Assembly: GCA_017467845.1 (NCBI GenBank)
Contig: JAFUKH010000080.1
Coordinates: 1 to 64,000, forward strand
Direction of reading: 5' to 3'
DNA length: 64,000 nt
DNA from: Lachnospiraceae bacterium
Lineage (GTDB): Bacteria > Bacillota > Clostridia > Lachnospirales > Lachnospiraceae
Under the pieces are notes generated by a model. It saw only the letters and a program-made list of their open reading frames with translations. It made no database searches and was not told the DNA's origin. Shown here piece after piece: positions 44,962-52,649 of this stretch. Each line of letters opens with the position of its first letter. The stretch's first letter is position 1. The translations under genes were made by a program, and so were the position numbers.

Positions 44962-46125
44962 TTACGTATATTTTTGCAACATAATTTCGCGCAAATGAAC
45001 TACTATCTCTTTCAAAACATGAACTGCCTTGTCCAGTTCCTCCTCTGTATTTTCCTCCGACAGAGAAAAACGGATAGCACCTCTTGCTTCTTCCTGTGTA
45101 AGCCCCATAGCAAGAAGCACATGTGATGGTCCCTCCTGCGCCATACTGCACGCAGAACCGCTGGATGCACAGACACCTCTTTGATCTAACAGAATCAGAA
45201 CGGATTCTCCCTCTACGCCGGGGATGGTCACATTCACATTTCCCGGAAGTCTGTTATATGGATGACCGTTTAATACTGCCTCGGGAATCTCCTCCAGAAG
45301 TTTCTCGGCAAAGCAATCTCTAAGGTACATCACCTGCTTCATCTGCTCATTCATAGCCTTAAGTGCAAGCTCTGCTGCACAGCCCATTCCCACGATACCG
45401 GGGACATTCAACGTTCCGCCTCTTCTGCCGCGTTCCTGTCCACCTCCATAAATCAGCGGTGGTAATTTCAGTCCCTTTTTCACATAAAGAAAACCAATTC
45501 CCTTGGGACCGCCCAGTTTATGACCACTGGCACTCAACAGATCAATATGCATCTTTTCCGCATCTAAGGGAATATGCCCATATGCCTGCACAGCATCCGT
45601 ATGGAACAACACCTTATGCTCCCTTGCAATCTCTCCGATTTGCTCCAGCGGCATAATGGTTCCAACCTCATTATTGGCTGCCATAACAGATATGAGAATG
45701 GTCTGAGGCGAAATGGCCGCTTTCAGCTCTTCCAAAGAAATCATACCATACTCATCCACAGAAAGATAGGTAACTTTTGCACCAAGTCCCTCCAGATATT
45801 TACAAGTGTTTATCACTGCATGATGCTCCACCTTGGTGGTGATAATATGGTTTCCTTTTCCGGAAAGCATCTCATATACACCGCGAATGGCCCAGTTATC
45901 TGATTCACTTCCTCCGGCAGTAAAGTATATCTCTTCTCTTTTTACACCGATTACGTCTGCCACCTGCTGCCTGGCAAGTCCCACAGCTTTCGCTGCCTTC
46001 CCCGCCGGGGAATAAATCGCTGCCGGGTTTCCATAGCTTTCACAGAAATAAGGAAGCATTGCCTCCAAAACCTCTTCCTTAACTCTGGTGGTTGCCGCAT
46101 TGTCCAAATAAATAAAATCGTTCAT
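44962..46125 (-). CDS. Cysteine desulfurase (NifS/IscS family)
   Basis: 387 residues. ASGHKLGGPKGIGFLYVKKG carries the PLP-binding lysine near 205, and the catalytic cysteine lies in GVCASSGSACS near 330, where group I enzymes have a long loop. It removes sulfur from cysteine for Fe-S clusters or tRNA thiolation. It follows tcdA by 1 base; desulfurase and TcdA (CsdL) are known partners in E. coli. Whether it acts as IscS or CsdA cannot be told. Confidence 0.94.
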   Translation of the reverse strand: MNDFIYLDNAATTRVKEEVLEAMLPYFCESYGNPAAIYSPAGKAAKAVGLARQQVADVIGVKREEIYFTAGGSESDNWAIRGVYEMLSGKGNHIITTKVEHHAVINTCKYLEGLGAKVTYLSVDEYGMISLEELKAAISPQTILISVMAANNEVGTIMPLEQIGEIAREHKVLFHTDAVQAYGHIPLDAEKMHIDLLSASGHKLGGPKGIGFLYVKKGLKLPPLIYGGGQERGRRGGTLNVPGIVGMGCAAELALKAMNEQMKQVMYLRDCFAEKLLEEIPEAVLNGHPYNRLPGNVNVTIPGVEGESVLILLDQRGVCASSGSACSMAQEGPSHVLLAMGLTQEEARGAIRFSLSEENTEEELDKAVHVLKEIVVHLREIMLQKYT

Positions 46126-46126
46126 A

Positions 46127-46846
46127 TTACTTTACCAAGTCCTTAATCACCTCTGAGGCAATAATCAGTCCTGCCACGGAGGGCACAAATGCAGTGGAGC
46201 CAGGCAATACTCTTTTTGCTGCATTCTCCGGGAATTTTGCTCCCACCTCTTCGTAAGGTGTTAATGCTTCTTCCTTGGAATACACCACTTTCAACTTCTT
46301 TACTCCACGCTTTTTCAGCTCTCTGCGCATCACCTTTGCCAAGGGACATACACTTGTCTTGTAGATATCCGCCACCTCAAAGGATGTAGGGTCCAATTTA
46401 TTTCCTGCTCCCATACTACTGATAATGGGAATCTCCTTTGCCTGACACTCCATCACCAAAGATATCTTGGCAGTCACAGTATCCACTGCATCCACCACAT
46501 AATCATAGGCGCAGAAATTAAATTGCTCTGCCGTCTCCGGCAAATAAAAGCACTGATGACAGGTCACCTTACAATCCGGATTAATGGATAAGATCCGTTC
46601 CTTCATTACCGTAACCTTATCCCGTCCCACCGTATCCCATGTAGCAATCAGTTGGCGGTTAAGATTGGTTACACTGACGGTATCATTATCAATAATATCA
46701 ATGGCTCCCACACCGCTCCGGACAAGAGCCTCCACCACATGACCGCCTACGCCGCCCACACCAAATACCGCTACTCTGGACTTCTCCAGCTTGTTCATGG
46801 CCTCTTCCCCCAGAAGGAGACCGGTTCTTGCAAATTGTTCCTTCAT
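46127..46846 (-). CDS. tcdA: tRNA threonylcarbamoyladenosine dehydratase (TcdA/CsdL, E1-like)
   Basis: 239 residues. ThiF/E1-like Rossmann fold with VFGVGGVGGHVVEALVRSGVG near residue 30 and DNDTVSVTNLNRQ near 53. A conserved Cys is present in ATP-dependent cyclisation position (YKTSVCPLAKVMRRELKKRG). It converts t6A at position 37 to its cyclic form. It touches copA (adjacent bases) and nifS, all in one operon. Confidence 0.93.
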   Translation of the reverse strand: MKEQFARTGLLLGEEAMNKLEKSRVAVFGVGGVGGHVVEALVRSGVGAIDIIDNDTVSVTNLNRQLIATWDTVGRDKVTVMKERILSINPDCKVTCHQCFYLPETAEQFNFCAYDYVVDAVDTVTAKISLVMECQAKEIPIISSMGAGNKLDPTSFEVADIYKTSVCPLAKVMRRELKKRGVKKLKVVYSKEEALTPYEEVGAKFPENAAKRVLPGSTAFVPSVAGLIIASEVIKDLVK

Positions 46847-47056
46847 TTACTCAATTCCTAACACTTTATAATCCTGATCTTCAATGGTTTTCTTAAGCTG
46901 CTCATCACTTACATCACCGGATAAGGTTACTACTGCAGTACCTGCTGTATGACTTACCACTGCCTCTGCAACACCATCCATAGCCTCTAATACCTTCTTT
47001 ACACGTGCTTCACAATGTCCACACATCATTCCTTCGATTTTCATTGTCTTTGTCAT
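46847..47056 (-). CDS. Possible internal CopZ-like copper chaperone within copA
   Basis: An in-frame ATG at 47056 is preceded by AGAGGAG with 9-base spacing. Translation from it would give 69 residues, MTKTMKIEGMMCGHCEARV onward, a complete HMA domain like CopZ. The linker just before it is low in complexity and charged (EAENKRLEENK), as expected between independent domains. E. coli makes a free N-terminal HMA of CopA by frameshifting; here re-initiation could serve the same end. Expression is not shown. Confidence 0.5.
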   Translation of the reverse strand: MTKTMKIEGMMCGHCEARVKKVLEAMDGVAEAVVSHTAGTAVVTLSGDVSDEQLKKTIEDQDYKVLGIE

Positions 47057-49384
47057 AGTTTTGTTCTCCTCTAATCTCTTGTTTTCTGCTTCAATCACTT
47101 CCATGACCGAAACTACATTTCTCTTATGATCCTTTTTCTCTCCCCGAATCTTTGCAAAATTAAGACGTAGCGCATTGCTTACCACACAGAAACTAGATAA
47201 GCTCATTGCGGCAGCGCCAAACATTGGATTCAGCTCCCAATTAAGTATCGGAATAAACAGTCCAGCTGCCAAGGGAATACCGACACAATTATAGAAGAAT
47301 GCCCAGAATAGATTTTCGTGAATATTCTTTAAGGTAGAACGACTTAGCCTGATAGCCGCTGCCACGTCCCGAAGGGAATTTTTCATCAGTACCACATCTG
47401 CTGCATCAATGGCCACATCCGTTCCTGCACCGATGGCTACACCCATGTCCGCTCTGGTCAATGCCGGGGCATCATTGATACCATCTCCTACCATCAGCAC
47501 CTTACCCTTTTCCTGCAGTGCACGCACTACGGCCTCTTTGCCATCCGGAAGCACTCCGGCAACCACACCGTCCACACCTGCCAGCTTACCGATTGCCTCC
47601 GCAGTCTTACGATTATCCCCGGTCAGCATTACCACCTGAAGCCCCATATTCTGAAGCTCCTGAATCGCCCTAGGACTGTCCTCCTTCATGGTATCTGCCA
47701 CTGCAATGATACCCAAAAGTTGCTTCTCCTTAGCAAACAAAAGAGGCGTCTTTCCTGCTTCCGCAAGCCTCTCCGCACACTTTTGCATCTCTACTGAAAC
47801 ATGCGCAACAGTAGATATATAACTTAAACTACCACCAGATACCACTTCTCCGTTCACTCTGGCGGTCAGGCCATTCCCCGTAAGGGACTTAAAATCTTCT
47901 ACCGTATACTCTTTTTTATCCTCATACTCATAGGAAACGATGGCTTTCGCCAGCGGATGCTCACTCATTTTCTCCAGTGCTTTCGCAAGCCCTAAAAGCT
48001 CCCCTTCCGTAGTTCCGCTCTCCGGCTCCACATCGGTCACCATAGGCTCTCCCTTGGTAATCGTACCTGTTTTATCCAGTACTGCAATCTGCACTTTCCC
48101 TGTTTCTTCCAGCGAAACCGCCGTTTTAAAAAGAATACCGTTCTTAGCTCCCACACCGTTACCAACCATGATTGCAACAGGAGTAGCAAGTCCAAGCGCA
48201 CAGGGGCAGCTGATTACAAGTACGGAAATACCTCTTGCAATAGCATACCCAATCGTCTGCCCTGATATAAGCCACACAAAGATGGTAATCAGTGCAATGG
48301 TGATTACTGCCGGCACAAAGATTCCGGATACTTTGTCTGCAACTTTTGCAATAGGTGCCTTGGTAGCTGCTGCATCACTGACCATCCGGATAATCTGTGA
48401 CAGTACGGTATCTTCCCCTACCGCAGTAGCTTCGCATTTCAAAAAGCCAGACTGATTCATGGTCGCCGCTGAGACCATATCCTCCGGCAGCTTATCCACC
48501 GGGATACTTTCTCCGGTCAGTGCAGATTCATTAACGGCACTACTGCCTTCTATTACTTTACCATCTACCGGAATGCTCTCTCCCGGCTTTACTACAAACA
48601 CATCCCCTTTTACGACCTCTGCCGCCGGAATGATACTTTCTGCTCCATTTCTTATTACCGTCGCCGTCTTTGGTGCCAGTTGCATCAGCCCTTTTAGCGC
48701 ATCCGTAGTTCTCCCTTTGGAACGAGCCTCCAGCATCTTACCTACGGTAATCAGCGTCAAAATCATAGCTGCCGACTCAAAGTAAAACTCATGAAGGTAA
48801 TGCATCGCTCCATGAATATCCCCTTTCGCCTGAGCATCGGTCATCAGAAAAAGCGCATAGGTACTGTATACAAAAGCTGCACCGGAACCAAGGGCAACCA
48901 GCGTATCCATATTCGGAGATTTCTTAAAAAGACTCTTAAATCCGCTGACAAAAAACTTCTGATTTATCACCATAACGATAACGGTAAGAAGCAGTTGTAC
49001 CAAACCCACCGCCACCGGATTCCCTTCAAAAAAGCGAGGCAAAGGCCAGCCCCACATGCCATATCCCATGGATACGTACATAAGTATACCTAAGAACACC
49101 AAGGAAGACAGCAAACGCTTTTTCATCAAAGGTGTTTCCCTATCCTCCAATTCGTCAGAACCACTTCCGCTCTTTGACACAGTTTCCCCCTTCTTTGATG
49201 CACCATATCCGGCATCTATCACTGCCGCAATAACCACATCACTTTTCACATCACCTTCTACCCCCATGGAACCGGTGAGAAGGTTTACCGACACACTTTT
49301 TACGCCATCAACTTTTGATACTGCTTTTTCCACTCTGGCACTACATGCCGCACAAGTCATGCCTGTTACATTATATTGTTCCAT
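46847..49384 (-). CDS. copA: Copper-exporting P1B-type ATPase with N- and C-terminal HMA domains
   Basis: About 845 residues from ATG 49384 (AAAAGGATT upstream); the longer frame to 49432 would overlap bioY. N-terminal HMA with GMTCAACS, then eight membrane helices, the ion site ISCPCALGLATP, phosphorylation motif DKTGTITKGEP, SEHPLAKAI and GDGINDAPALTRAD. After the last helix a linker is followed by a second HMA (GMMCGHCEARVKKVL), an unusual position for it. It exports Cu(I) from the cytosol. The C-terminal domain may also be made as a separate protein from an internal start (see 46847-47056). Confidence 0.95.
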   Translation of the reverse strand: MEQYNVTGMTCAACSARVEKAVSKVDGVKSVSVNLLTGSMGVEGDVKSDVVIAAVIDAGYGASKKGETVSKSGSGSDELEDRETPLMKKRLLSSLVFLGILMYVSMGYGMWGWPLPRFFEGNPVAVGLVQLLLTVIVMVINQKFFVSGFKSLFKKSPNMDTLVALGSGAAFVYSTYALFLMTDAQAKGDIHGAMHYLHEFYFESAAMILTLITVGKMLEARSKGRTTDALKGLMQLAPKTATVIRNGAESIIPAAEVVKGDVFVVKPGESIPVDGKVIEGSSAVNESALTGESIPVDKLPEDMVSAATMNQSGFLKCEATAVGEDTVLSQIIRMVSDAAATKAPIAKVADKVSGIFVPAVITIALITIFVWLISGQTIGYAIARGISVLVISCPCALGLATPVAIMVGNGVGAKNGILFKTAVSLEETGKVQIAVLDKTGTITKGEPMVTDVEPESGTTEGELLGLAKALEKMSEHPLAKAIVSYEYEDKKEYTVEDFKSLTGNGLTARVNGEVVSGGSLSYISTVAHVSVEMQKCAERLAEAGKTPLLFAKEKQLLGIIAVADTMKEDSPRAIQELQNMGLQVVMLTGDNRKTAEAIGKLAGVDGVVAGVLPDGKEAVVRALQEKGKVLMVGDGINDAPALTRADMGVAIGAGTDVAIDAADVVLMKNSLRDVAAAIRLSRSTLKNIHENLFWAFFYNCVGIPLAAGLFIPILNWELNPMFGAAAMSLSSFCVVSNALRLNFAKIRGEKKDHKRNVVSVMEVIEAENKRLEENKTMTKTMKIEGMMCGHCEARVKKVLEAMDGVAEAVVSHTAGTAVVTLSGDVSDEQLKKTIEDQDYKVLGIE

Positions 49385-49385
49385 A

Positions 49386-49973
49386 TTATAATCCTTTTCT
49401 AAGTCTCTTCTCCAAGTCATGGCCCAATACATAGACCAATATTATCTTCACTATATCTGCCGGAATATATGGCACTACGCCAAGCATCAGCCCTTCTGTC
49501 GCTTCCACATCTGTACTAAAGCAAAGCCACAGAGTTCCCAACACATAACATCCGCACACTCCCAGTATCATTCCCAATAAATGTAGCGTCCTTTTCCCTT
49601 TGAAACGACTCACTACACCCCCGGTAATGACCGCAGTCAAGAGATATCCTGCCAAATATCCTCCGGTAGGACCAAACAGTTTCCCGGGTCCTCCTACTCC
49701 TCCGGAAAATACCGGCAAGCCAATACCTCCCAATACCAAATACAATCCGCAGCATATCATGCCATCCTTAGCTCCCAATACATAGGCCGCCAGAAGCACG
49801 GCAAATAACGAGAATGATACCGGTACCGGGCTAAATGGCAATACAATCACCCAGGGAGACACCACACAGATGATTGCTGTCATCAGCGCAATTTTCGTCA
49901 TCCTGACCGTATTAAACTTTGCTCCTTGTCCCTCTGTTCTCATTCGGTATATATCATTCCCTATCTTCCTCAA
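49386..49973 (-). CDS. bioY: Biotin transporter BioY (ECF S component)
   Basis: About 185-195 residues. Six spans and the BioY motif GPTGGYLAGYLLTAVI, with PFSPVPVSFSLF early on. BioY binds biotin and may work alone or with EcfA-EcfT. The start is ambiguous: TTG 49973 gives the longest form and has no clear ribosome-binding site, ATG 49943 is an alternative with an imperfect one. The promoter TTGCAT-17-TAAGAT (49988-50016) would give a very short leader for the TTG. It is followed after 1 base by copA. Confidence 0.88.
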   Translation of the reverse strand: MRKIGNDIYRMRTEGQGAKFNTVRMTKIALMTAIICVVSPWVIVLPFSPVPVSFSLFAVLLAAYVLGAKDGMICCGLYLVLGGIGLPVFSGGVGGPGKLFGPTGGYLAGYLLTAVITGGVVSRFKGKRTLHLLGMILGVCGCYVLGTLWLCFSTDVEATEGLMLGVVPYIPADIVKIILVYVLGHDLEKRLRKGL

Positions 49974-49987
49974 AATATCTCATATGC

Positions 49988-50016
49988 ATCTTAACACATC
50001 CGGTTAGTGTATGCAA
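49988..50016 (-). promoter_or_regulatory. Promoter of bioY-copA-tcdA-nifS
   Basis: On the minus strand TTGCAT (50011-50016), 17 bases, TAAGAT (49988-49993). No BirA-type operator was found. Confidence 0.55.
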
Positions 50017-50025
50017 ACTACCTTT

Positions 50026-50181
50026 TCAGCTCAGCCATAGTCGACGTGACGTAGACATCATGCTGGCATGAATGGATACGTTATGTCGACTATGAGAAGA
50101 GCGCCGCTTTATGAGCAAAGTTAGCCGTAAATCGGCGAGAAAGCGCCGTAGGCGCCCCTCGAATGGCGCAGGCTTAGCTGA
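50026..50181. repeat. 156-bp structured GC-rich element upstream of bioY
   Basis: The outer arms TCAGCTCAGCC (50026-50036) and GGCTTAGCTGA (50171-50181) pair with one mismatch. Inside, CATAGTCGAC (50036-50045) pairs exactly with GTCGACTATG (50085-50094), enclosing ACGTA/TACGT and an ATG/CAT tip. A further GCGCC-GTA-GGCGC lies near 50144. The bases are far more GC-rich than the surroundings. It lies between the terminator of the coiled-coil gene and the bioY promoter, so it is likely a small mobile repeat (MITE or REP-like) or an unknown RNA. No coding frame. Confidence 0.6.
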
Positions 50182-50196
50182 CCGCTGCAATAAAAA

Positions 50197-50232
50197 GGTG
50201 TAAAGCCTTGATAATTTAATAGACTTTACACC
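50197..50232 (-). terminator. Terminator of the coiled-coil gene
   Basis: GGTGTAAAG (50197-50205) and CTTTACACC (50224-50232) pair perfectly. On the minus strand TTTTTATT follows. Its bases 50208-50231 also form one arm of the 24-bp inverted repeat that flanks the gene. Confidence 0.85.
50208..50231 (+). repeat. 24-bp inverted repeat, left arm
   Basis: The left arm (50208-50231, starting TTGATAATTTAATAG) is the exact reverse complement of 50854-50877. The two arms enclose the coiled-coil gene. Confidence 0.9.
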
Positions 50233-50240
50233 AACATATA

Positions 50241-50813
50241 CTAAGACACTTTAGCTTTTAACCTTTCCAATTCACTCCCCTGGACCCTGACCTGAACCCC
50301 TAACATTTCCACCTCATCACTATACCTTTGAGACTCATTTAGTTTTCGATATAAATCCAGATGCCCTTCTGCAACCCGCTGAATATTTACGCGAATTTCA
50401 TTCTCCAAAGTAGTCCGAACAATTCTAACTTCTTTCTCCACCTCGACTAAACGTTCTTCTACCTCATCCAAACGTTCTTCTACCTCATCCAAACGTTCTT
50501 CCACTCTGTCTAAACGTTCTTCCACTCTGTCTAAACGTTCTTCCACTCTGTCTAAACGTTCTTCCACTCTGTCTAAACGCTCTTCCACTCTGTCTAAACG
50601 TTCTTCCACTCTGTCTAAGCGCTCTTCCACTCTGTCTAAACGTTCTTCCACTCTGTCTAAACGTTCTTCCACTCTGTCTAAGCGTTCTTCTACTCTGTCT
50701 AAACGCTCATCAATTCTATCCAAGTGTTCATCAACCCTATCAAAACGCTCTTCCATGGTCTTATCCATTTTTTCAAGTTTAAAAAGAATTAAATTACTAA
50801 TATTACCTTCCAT
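50241..50813 (-). CDS. Coiled-coil protein built of heptad repeats
   Basis: 190 residues. Residues 33-120 consist almost only of the heptad DRVEERL, repeated ten times and followed by two DEVEERL copies. At the DNA level this is a 21-bp tandem repeat of 'ACTCTGTCTAAACGTTCTTCC' type with one or two silent changes per unit. Heptads with V and L at a/d positions predict one long rigid dimeric coiled coil with opposing charges. The C-terminal 60 residues are also helical. Function unknown; similar small proteins with variable heptad numbers occur in Clostridia. The exact repeat makes copy number unstable. Confidence 0.85.
   Translation of the reverse strand: MEGNISNLILFKLEKMDKTMEERFDRVDEHLDRIDERLDRVEERLDRVEERLDRVEERLDRVEERLDRVEERLDRVEERLDRVEERLDRVEERLDRVEERLDRVEERLDEVEERLDEVEERLVEVEKEVRIVRTTLENEIRVNIQRVAEGHLDLYRKLNESQRYSDEVEMLGVQVRVQGSELERLKAKVS
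50455..50710. repeat. 21-bp tandem repeat inside the coiled-coil gene (12 units)
   Basis: Ten units containing ACTCTGTCTAA(A/G)CG and two with ACCTCATCCAAACG follow one another without spacers. Each unit encodes one heptad. Slippage would change protein length by seven residues without shifting the frame. Confidence 0.9.
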
Positions 50814-50836
50814 ACCATCACACTCCTTACCTAGCT

Positions 50837-50865
50837 AATATAGCATATGTTTAGTGTAAAGTCTA
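50837..50865 (-). promoter_or_regulatory. Promoter of the coiled-coil gene
   Basis: On the minus strand TAGACT (50860-50865), 17 bases, TATATT (50837-50842). The -35 lies inside the right arm of the flanking inverted repeat. The ribosome-binding site is GTAAGGAGTG. Confidence 0.6.
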
Positions 50866-50877
50866 TTAAATTATCAA
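50854..50877 (-). repeat. 24-bp inverted repeat, right arm
   Basis: GTGTAAAGTCTATTAAATTA and four more bases, exact complement of the left arm at 50208-50231. The two arms are 622 bp apart. Confidence 0.9.
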
Positions 50878-50927
50878 AGATCAATAAAAATATATACGCG
50901 GGGATTAAAGAATTGAAAAAATATATA

Positions 50928-50955
50928 AGAAAACCCTAAGGAATCTTGGGTTTAA
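50928..50955 (-). terminator. Terminator after the tRNA pseudogene
   Basis: On the minus strand AAACCC, an 11-base loop, GGGTTT and TCTT. It probably ended the transcript of the decayed tRNA. Confidence 0.55.
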
Positions 50956-50962
50956 AGAATCA

Positions 50963-51059
50963 TCGGTGTGACAGGATTCGAACCTGCGGTCTTCGCTCCG
51001 CTACGGTCGGCTCAAAGCCCGAACGAAGTCTCTCACTCCTCCAGAAAGCACAGATACCA
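50963..51059 (-). pseudogene. Decayed tRNA-Pro with enlarged anticodon loop
   Basis: On the minus strand the 3' part (GCAGG-TTCGAAT-CCTGT, then CACACCG and A) matches the intact tRNA-Pro next to it. The anticodon stem CTTCG/CGAAG is kept (51024-51028 with 50991-50995), and the loop starts TTCGGG as in the intact gene, but it is 28 bases instead of 7. The 5' acceptor strand and D-arm no longer pair. So it is a duplicate that lost function. Confidence 0.65.
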
Positions 51060-51075
51060 ATTCTTTCCGGTAGAT

Positions 51076-51111
51076 TACAAAAACAGATACCCTCCGGCAT
51101 CTGTTTTTGTA
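51076..51111 (-). terminator. tRNA-Pro terminator
   Basis: ACAAAAACAGAT (51078-51089) pairs with ATCTGTTTTTGT (51099-51110) with a short GC top. It follows the tRNA 3' end by 2 bases. Confidence 0.75.
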
Positions 51112-51112
51112 A

Positions 51113-51186
<74 letters not shown>

Positions 51187-51269
51187 TAACTAATGTACTT
51201 AAAGATAATATAGCGAATTGGTGCATTTGTCAAGAAAAATCTATTAATTTCACTGCTATAGAATTCTCC

Positions 51270-51298
51270 TTGACATATCATTTTTCTTATGGTATTTA
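51270..51298 (+). promoter_or_regulatory. Promoter of the GntR-ABC operon
   Basis: TTGACA (51270-51275), 17 bases, TATTTA (51293-51298). The predicted start of transcription falls beside the palindrome at 51309. Confidence 0.7.
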
Positions 51299-51308
51299 TA
51301 TTTTATAA

Positions 51309-51331
51309 GTGTATTAATTCTCTTAATACAC
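51309..51331 (+). promoter_or_regulatory. GntR operator
   Basis: GTGTATTAA-TTCTC-TTAATACAC is a perfect 9-bp inverted repeat just after the -10 element and 37 bases before the regulator gene. YtrA-type GntR regulators bind such GTxTA...TAxAC palindromes and repress their own ABC operon. Confidence 0.75.
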
Positions 51332-51367
51332 TCCATTCACCCAAAACACTCAGAATGGAGGTCAACC

Positions 51368-51763
51368 ATGATTTTATTGGATTATCGGGACAAACGTCCC
51401 CTGTACGAACAGGTTGTGGAAAAATTAGAACACCTTATCGTATGTGGTGTCCTAAAGCCGGACTCCAAGATGCCCTCTGTGCGCGCACTGGCTATGGAGC
51501 TTTCCATCAATCCTAACACAATCCAAAGAGCCTACGCCCTCTTGGAACAAGCCGGATTTCTCTACACCATTGTAGGACGGGGTAATTTCGTTGCGCCGGA
51601 AGAAAGCTGGCAGGGCGGCAAGCAAAGTGCTCTGAAGGAGGAACTTTCCAAGGCCTTTGAGAACGCTCTCTCTGCAGGAATGGACAGAGATTCCATTATT
51701 GCACTTCTGGACAACGTTCGGCAAAAATTAGAAGAGGAGGCAGCAAATGATTCAAATAAATAA
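51368..51763 (+). CDS. GntR-family regulator, YtrA type
   Basis: 131 residues. The winged helix spans residues 10-75 (LYEQVVEKLEHLIVCGVLKP, SVRALAMELSINPNTIQRAY). The short C-terminal part (DRDSIIALLDNVRQKLEEE) without an effector domain marks the YtrA subgroup. These repress ABC operons that respond to cell-wall antibiotics or other envelope stress. It overlaps the ATPase gene by 17 bases. Start has AATGGAGGTCAACC upstream. Confidence 0.92.
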   Translation: MILLDYRDKRPLYEQVVEKLEHLIVCGVLKPDSKMPSVRALAMELSINPNTIQRAYALLEQAGFLYTIVGRGNFVAPEESWQGGKQSALKEELSKAFENALSAGMDRDSIIALLDNVRQKLEEEAANDSNK

Positions 51764-52649
51764 CATTTCCAAAAAATTTGAAAATTACAAGGCGCTGTCT
51801 GAAATATGCGCTACCATCAAGGAAGGGCAGGTGTTCGGCCTCATCGGTACCAATGGTGCCGGTAAAAGTACCCTGCTTCGTATTATCAGCGGAATTTATC
51901 AAGCAGATGGTGGCACGGTCACCATAGATGAACAGCCCGTATGGGACAATCCAAAAGCAAAGTCATTGATTTTTTACTTATCAGATGACCAATACTTCTT
52001 TCCTAACGAAACACCAATGGATATGTTAAAACTCTACGAGAAGCAATATGAGAACTTCGACAGAGAACGTTTCTTAAAATTCTTAGAGAGCTTTCATCTG
52101 GATAAGAACCGCCGCATCAACACCTTTTCCAAAGGTATGAAGAAGCAGCTCAGTATCTTCTACGGCATCTGTGCAGGTACCAAATACTTAATCTGCGATG
52201 AAACCTTTGATGGCTTGGACCCGGTGGTTCGCCAGACTGTAAAAAGCCTCTTCGTAAAAGAAATGGAAACTCGGGATTTCACCCCCATCATTGCTTCGCA
52301 CAACCTTCGTGAGCTGGAAGATATCTGCGACCATGTGGGACTTTTACATAAAGGGGGAATCCTCTTCTCCAAGGATTTGGAATCTATGAAGCTGGGTATC
52401 TACAAAATGCAATGCGTATTCCAGAACACCTGTGATGTTACTACTCTTTGCGATGCTTTCCCTATTATCCATCAGGAAATGCGTGGAAGCCTATATACCA
52501 TTACTCTCAGGGGAACCCGGGAGGAAATCGACGAAAAAATGAAATCCCTGGCTCCGGTATTCTACGAATTATTACCTTTAAGTTTAGAGGAAATCTTTAT
52601 TACAGAAACGGAGGTAGCAGGCTATGACTTCAAAGAACTCTATTTATAA
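51747..52649 (+). CDS. ABC transporter ATP-binding protein
   Basis: 300 residues. Walker A GLIGTNGAGKSTLL near 35, an atypical signature FSKGMKKQLSI near 131 and Walker B LICDETFDGLDP near 155. Residues 215-300 form a C-terminal extension. It should pair with the permease encoded next. The substrate is unknown; relatives handle cell-envelope stress compounds. It overlaps the permease gene by 26 bases. Confidence 0.92.
   Translation: MIQINNISKKFENYKALSEICATIKEGQVFGLIGTNGAGKSTLLRIISGIYQADGGTVTIDEQPVWDNPKAKSLIFYLSDDQYFFPNETPMDMLKLYEKQYENFDRERFLKFLESFHLDKNRRINTFSKGMKKQLSIFYGICAGTKYLICDETFDGLDPVVRQTVKSLFVKEMETRDFTPIIASHNLRELEDICDHVGLLHKGGILFSKDLESMKLGIYKMQCVFQNTCDVTTLCDAFPIIHQEMRGSLYTITLRGTREEIDEKMKSLAPVFYELLPLSLEEIFITETEVAGYDFKELYL

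Noticed and set aside
50455..50710. Regular 21-bp repeats as a CRISPR array
   Set aside because: There are no spacers; the units are contiguous and in frame with a coiled-coil protein.
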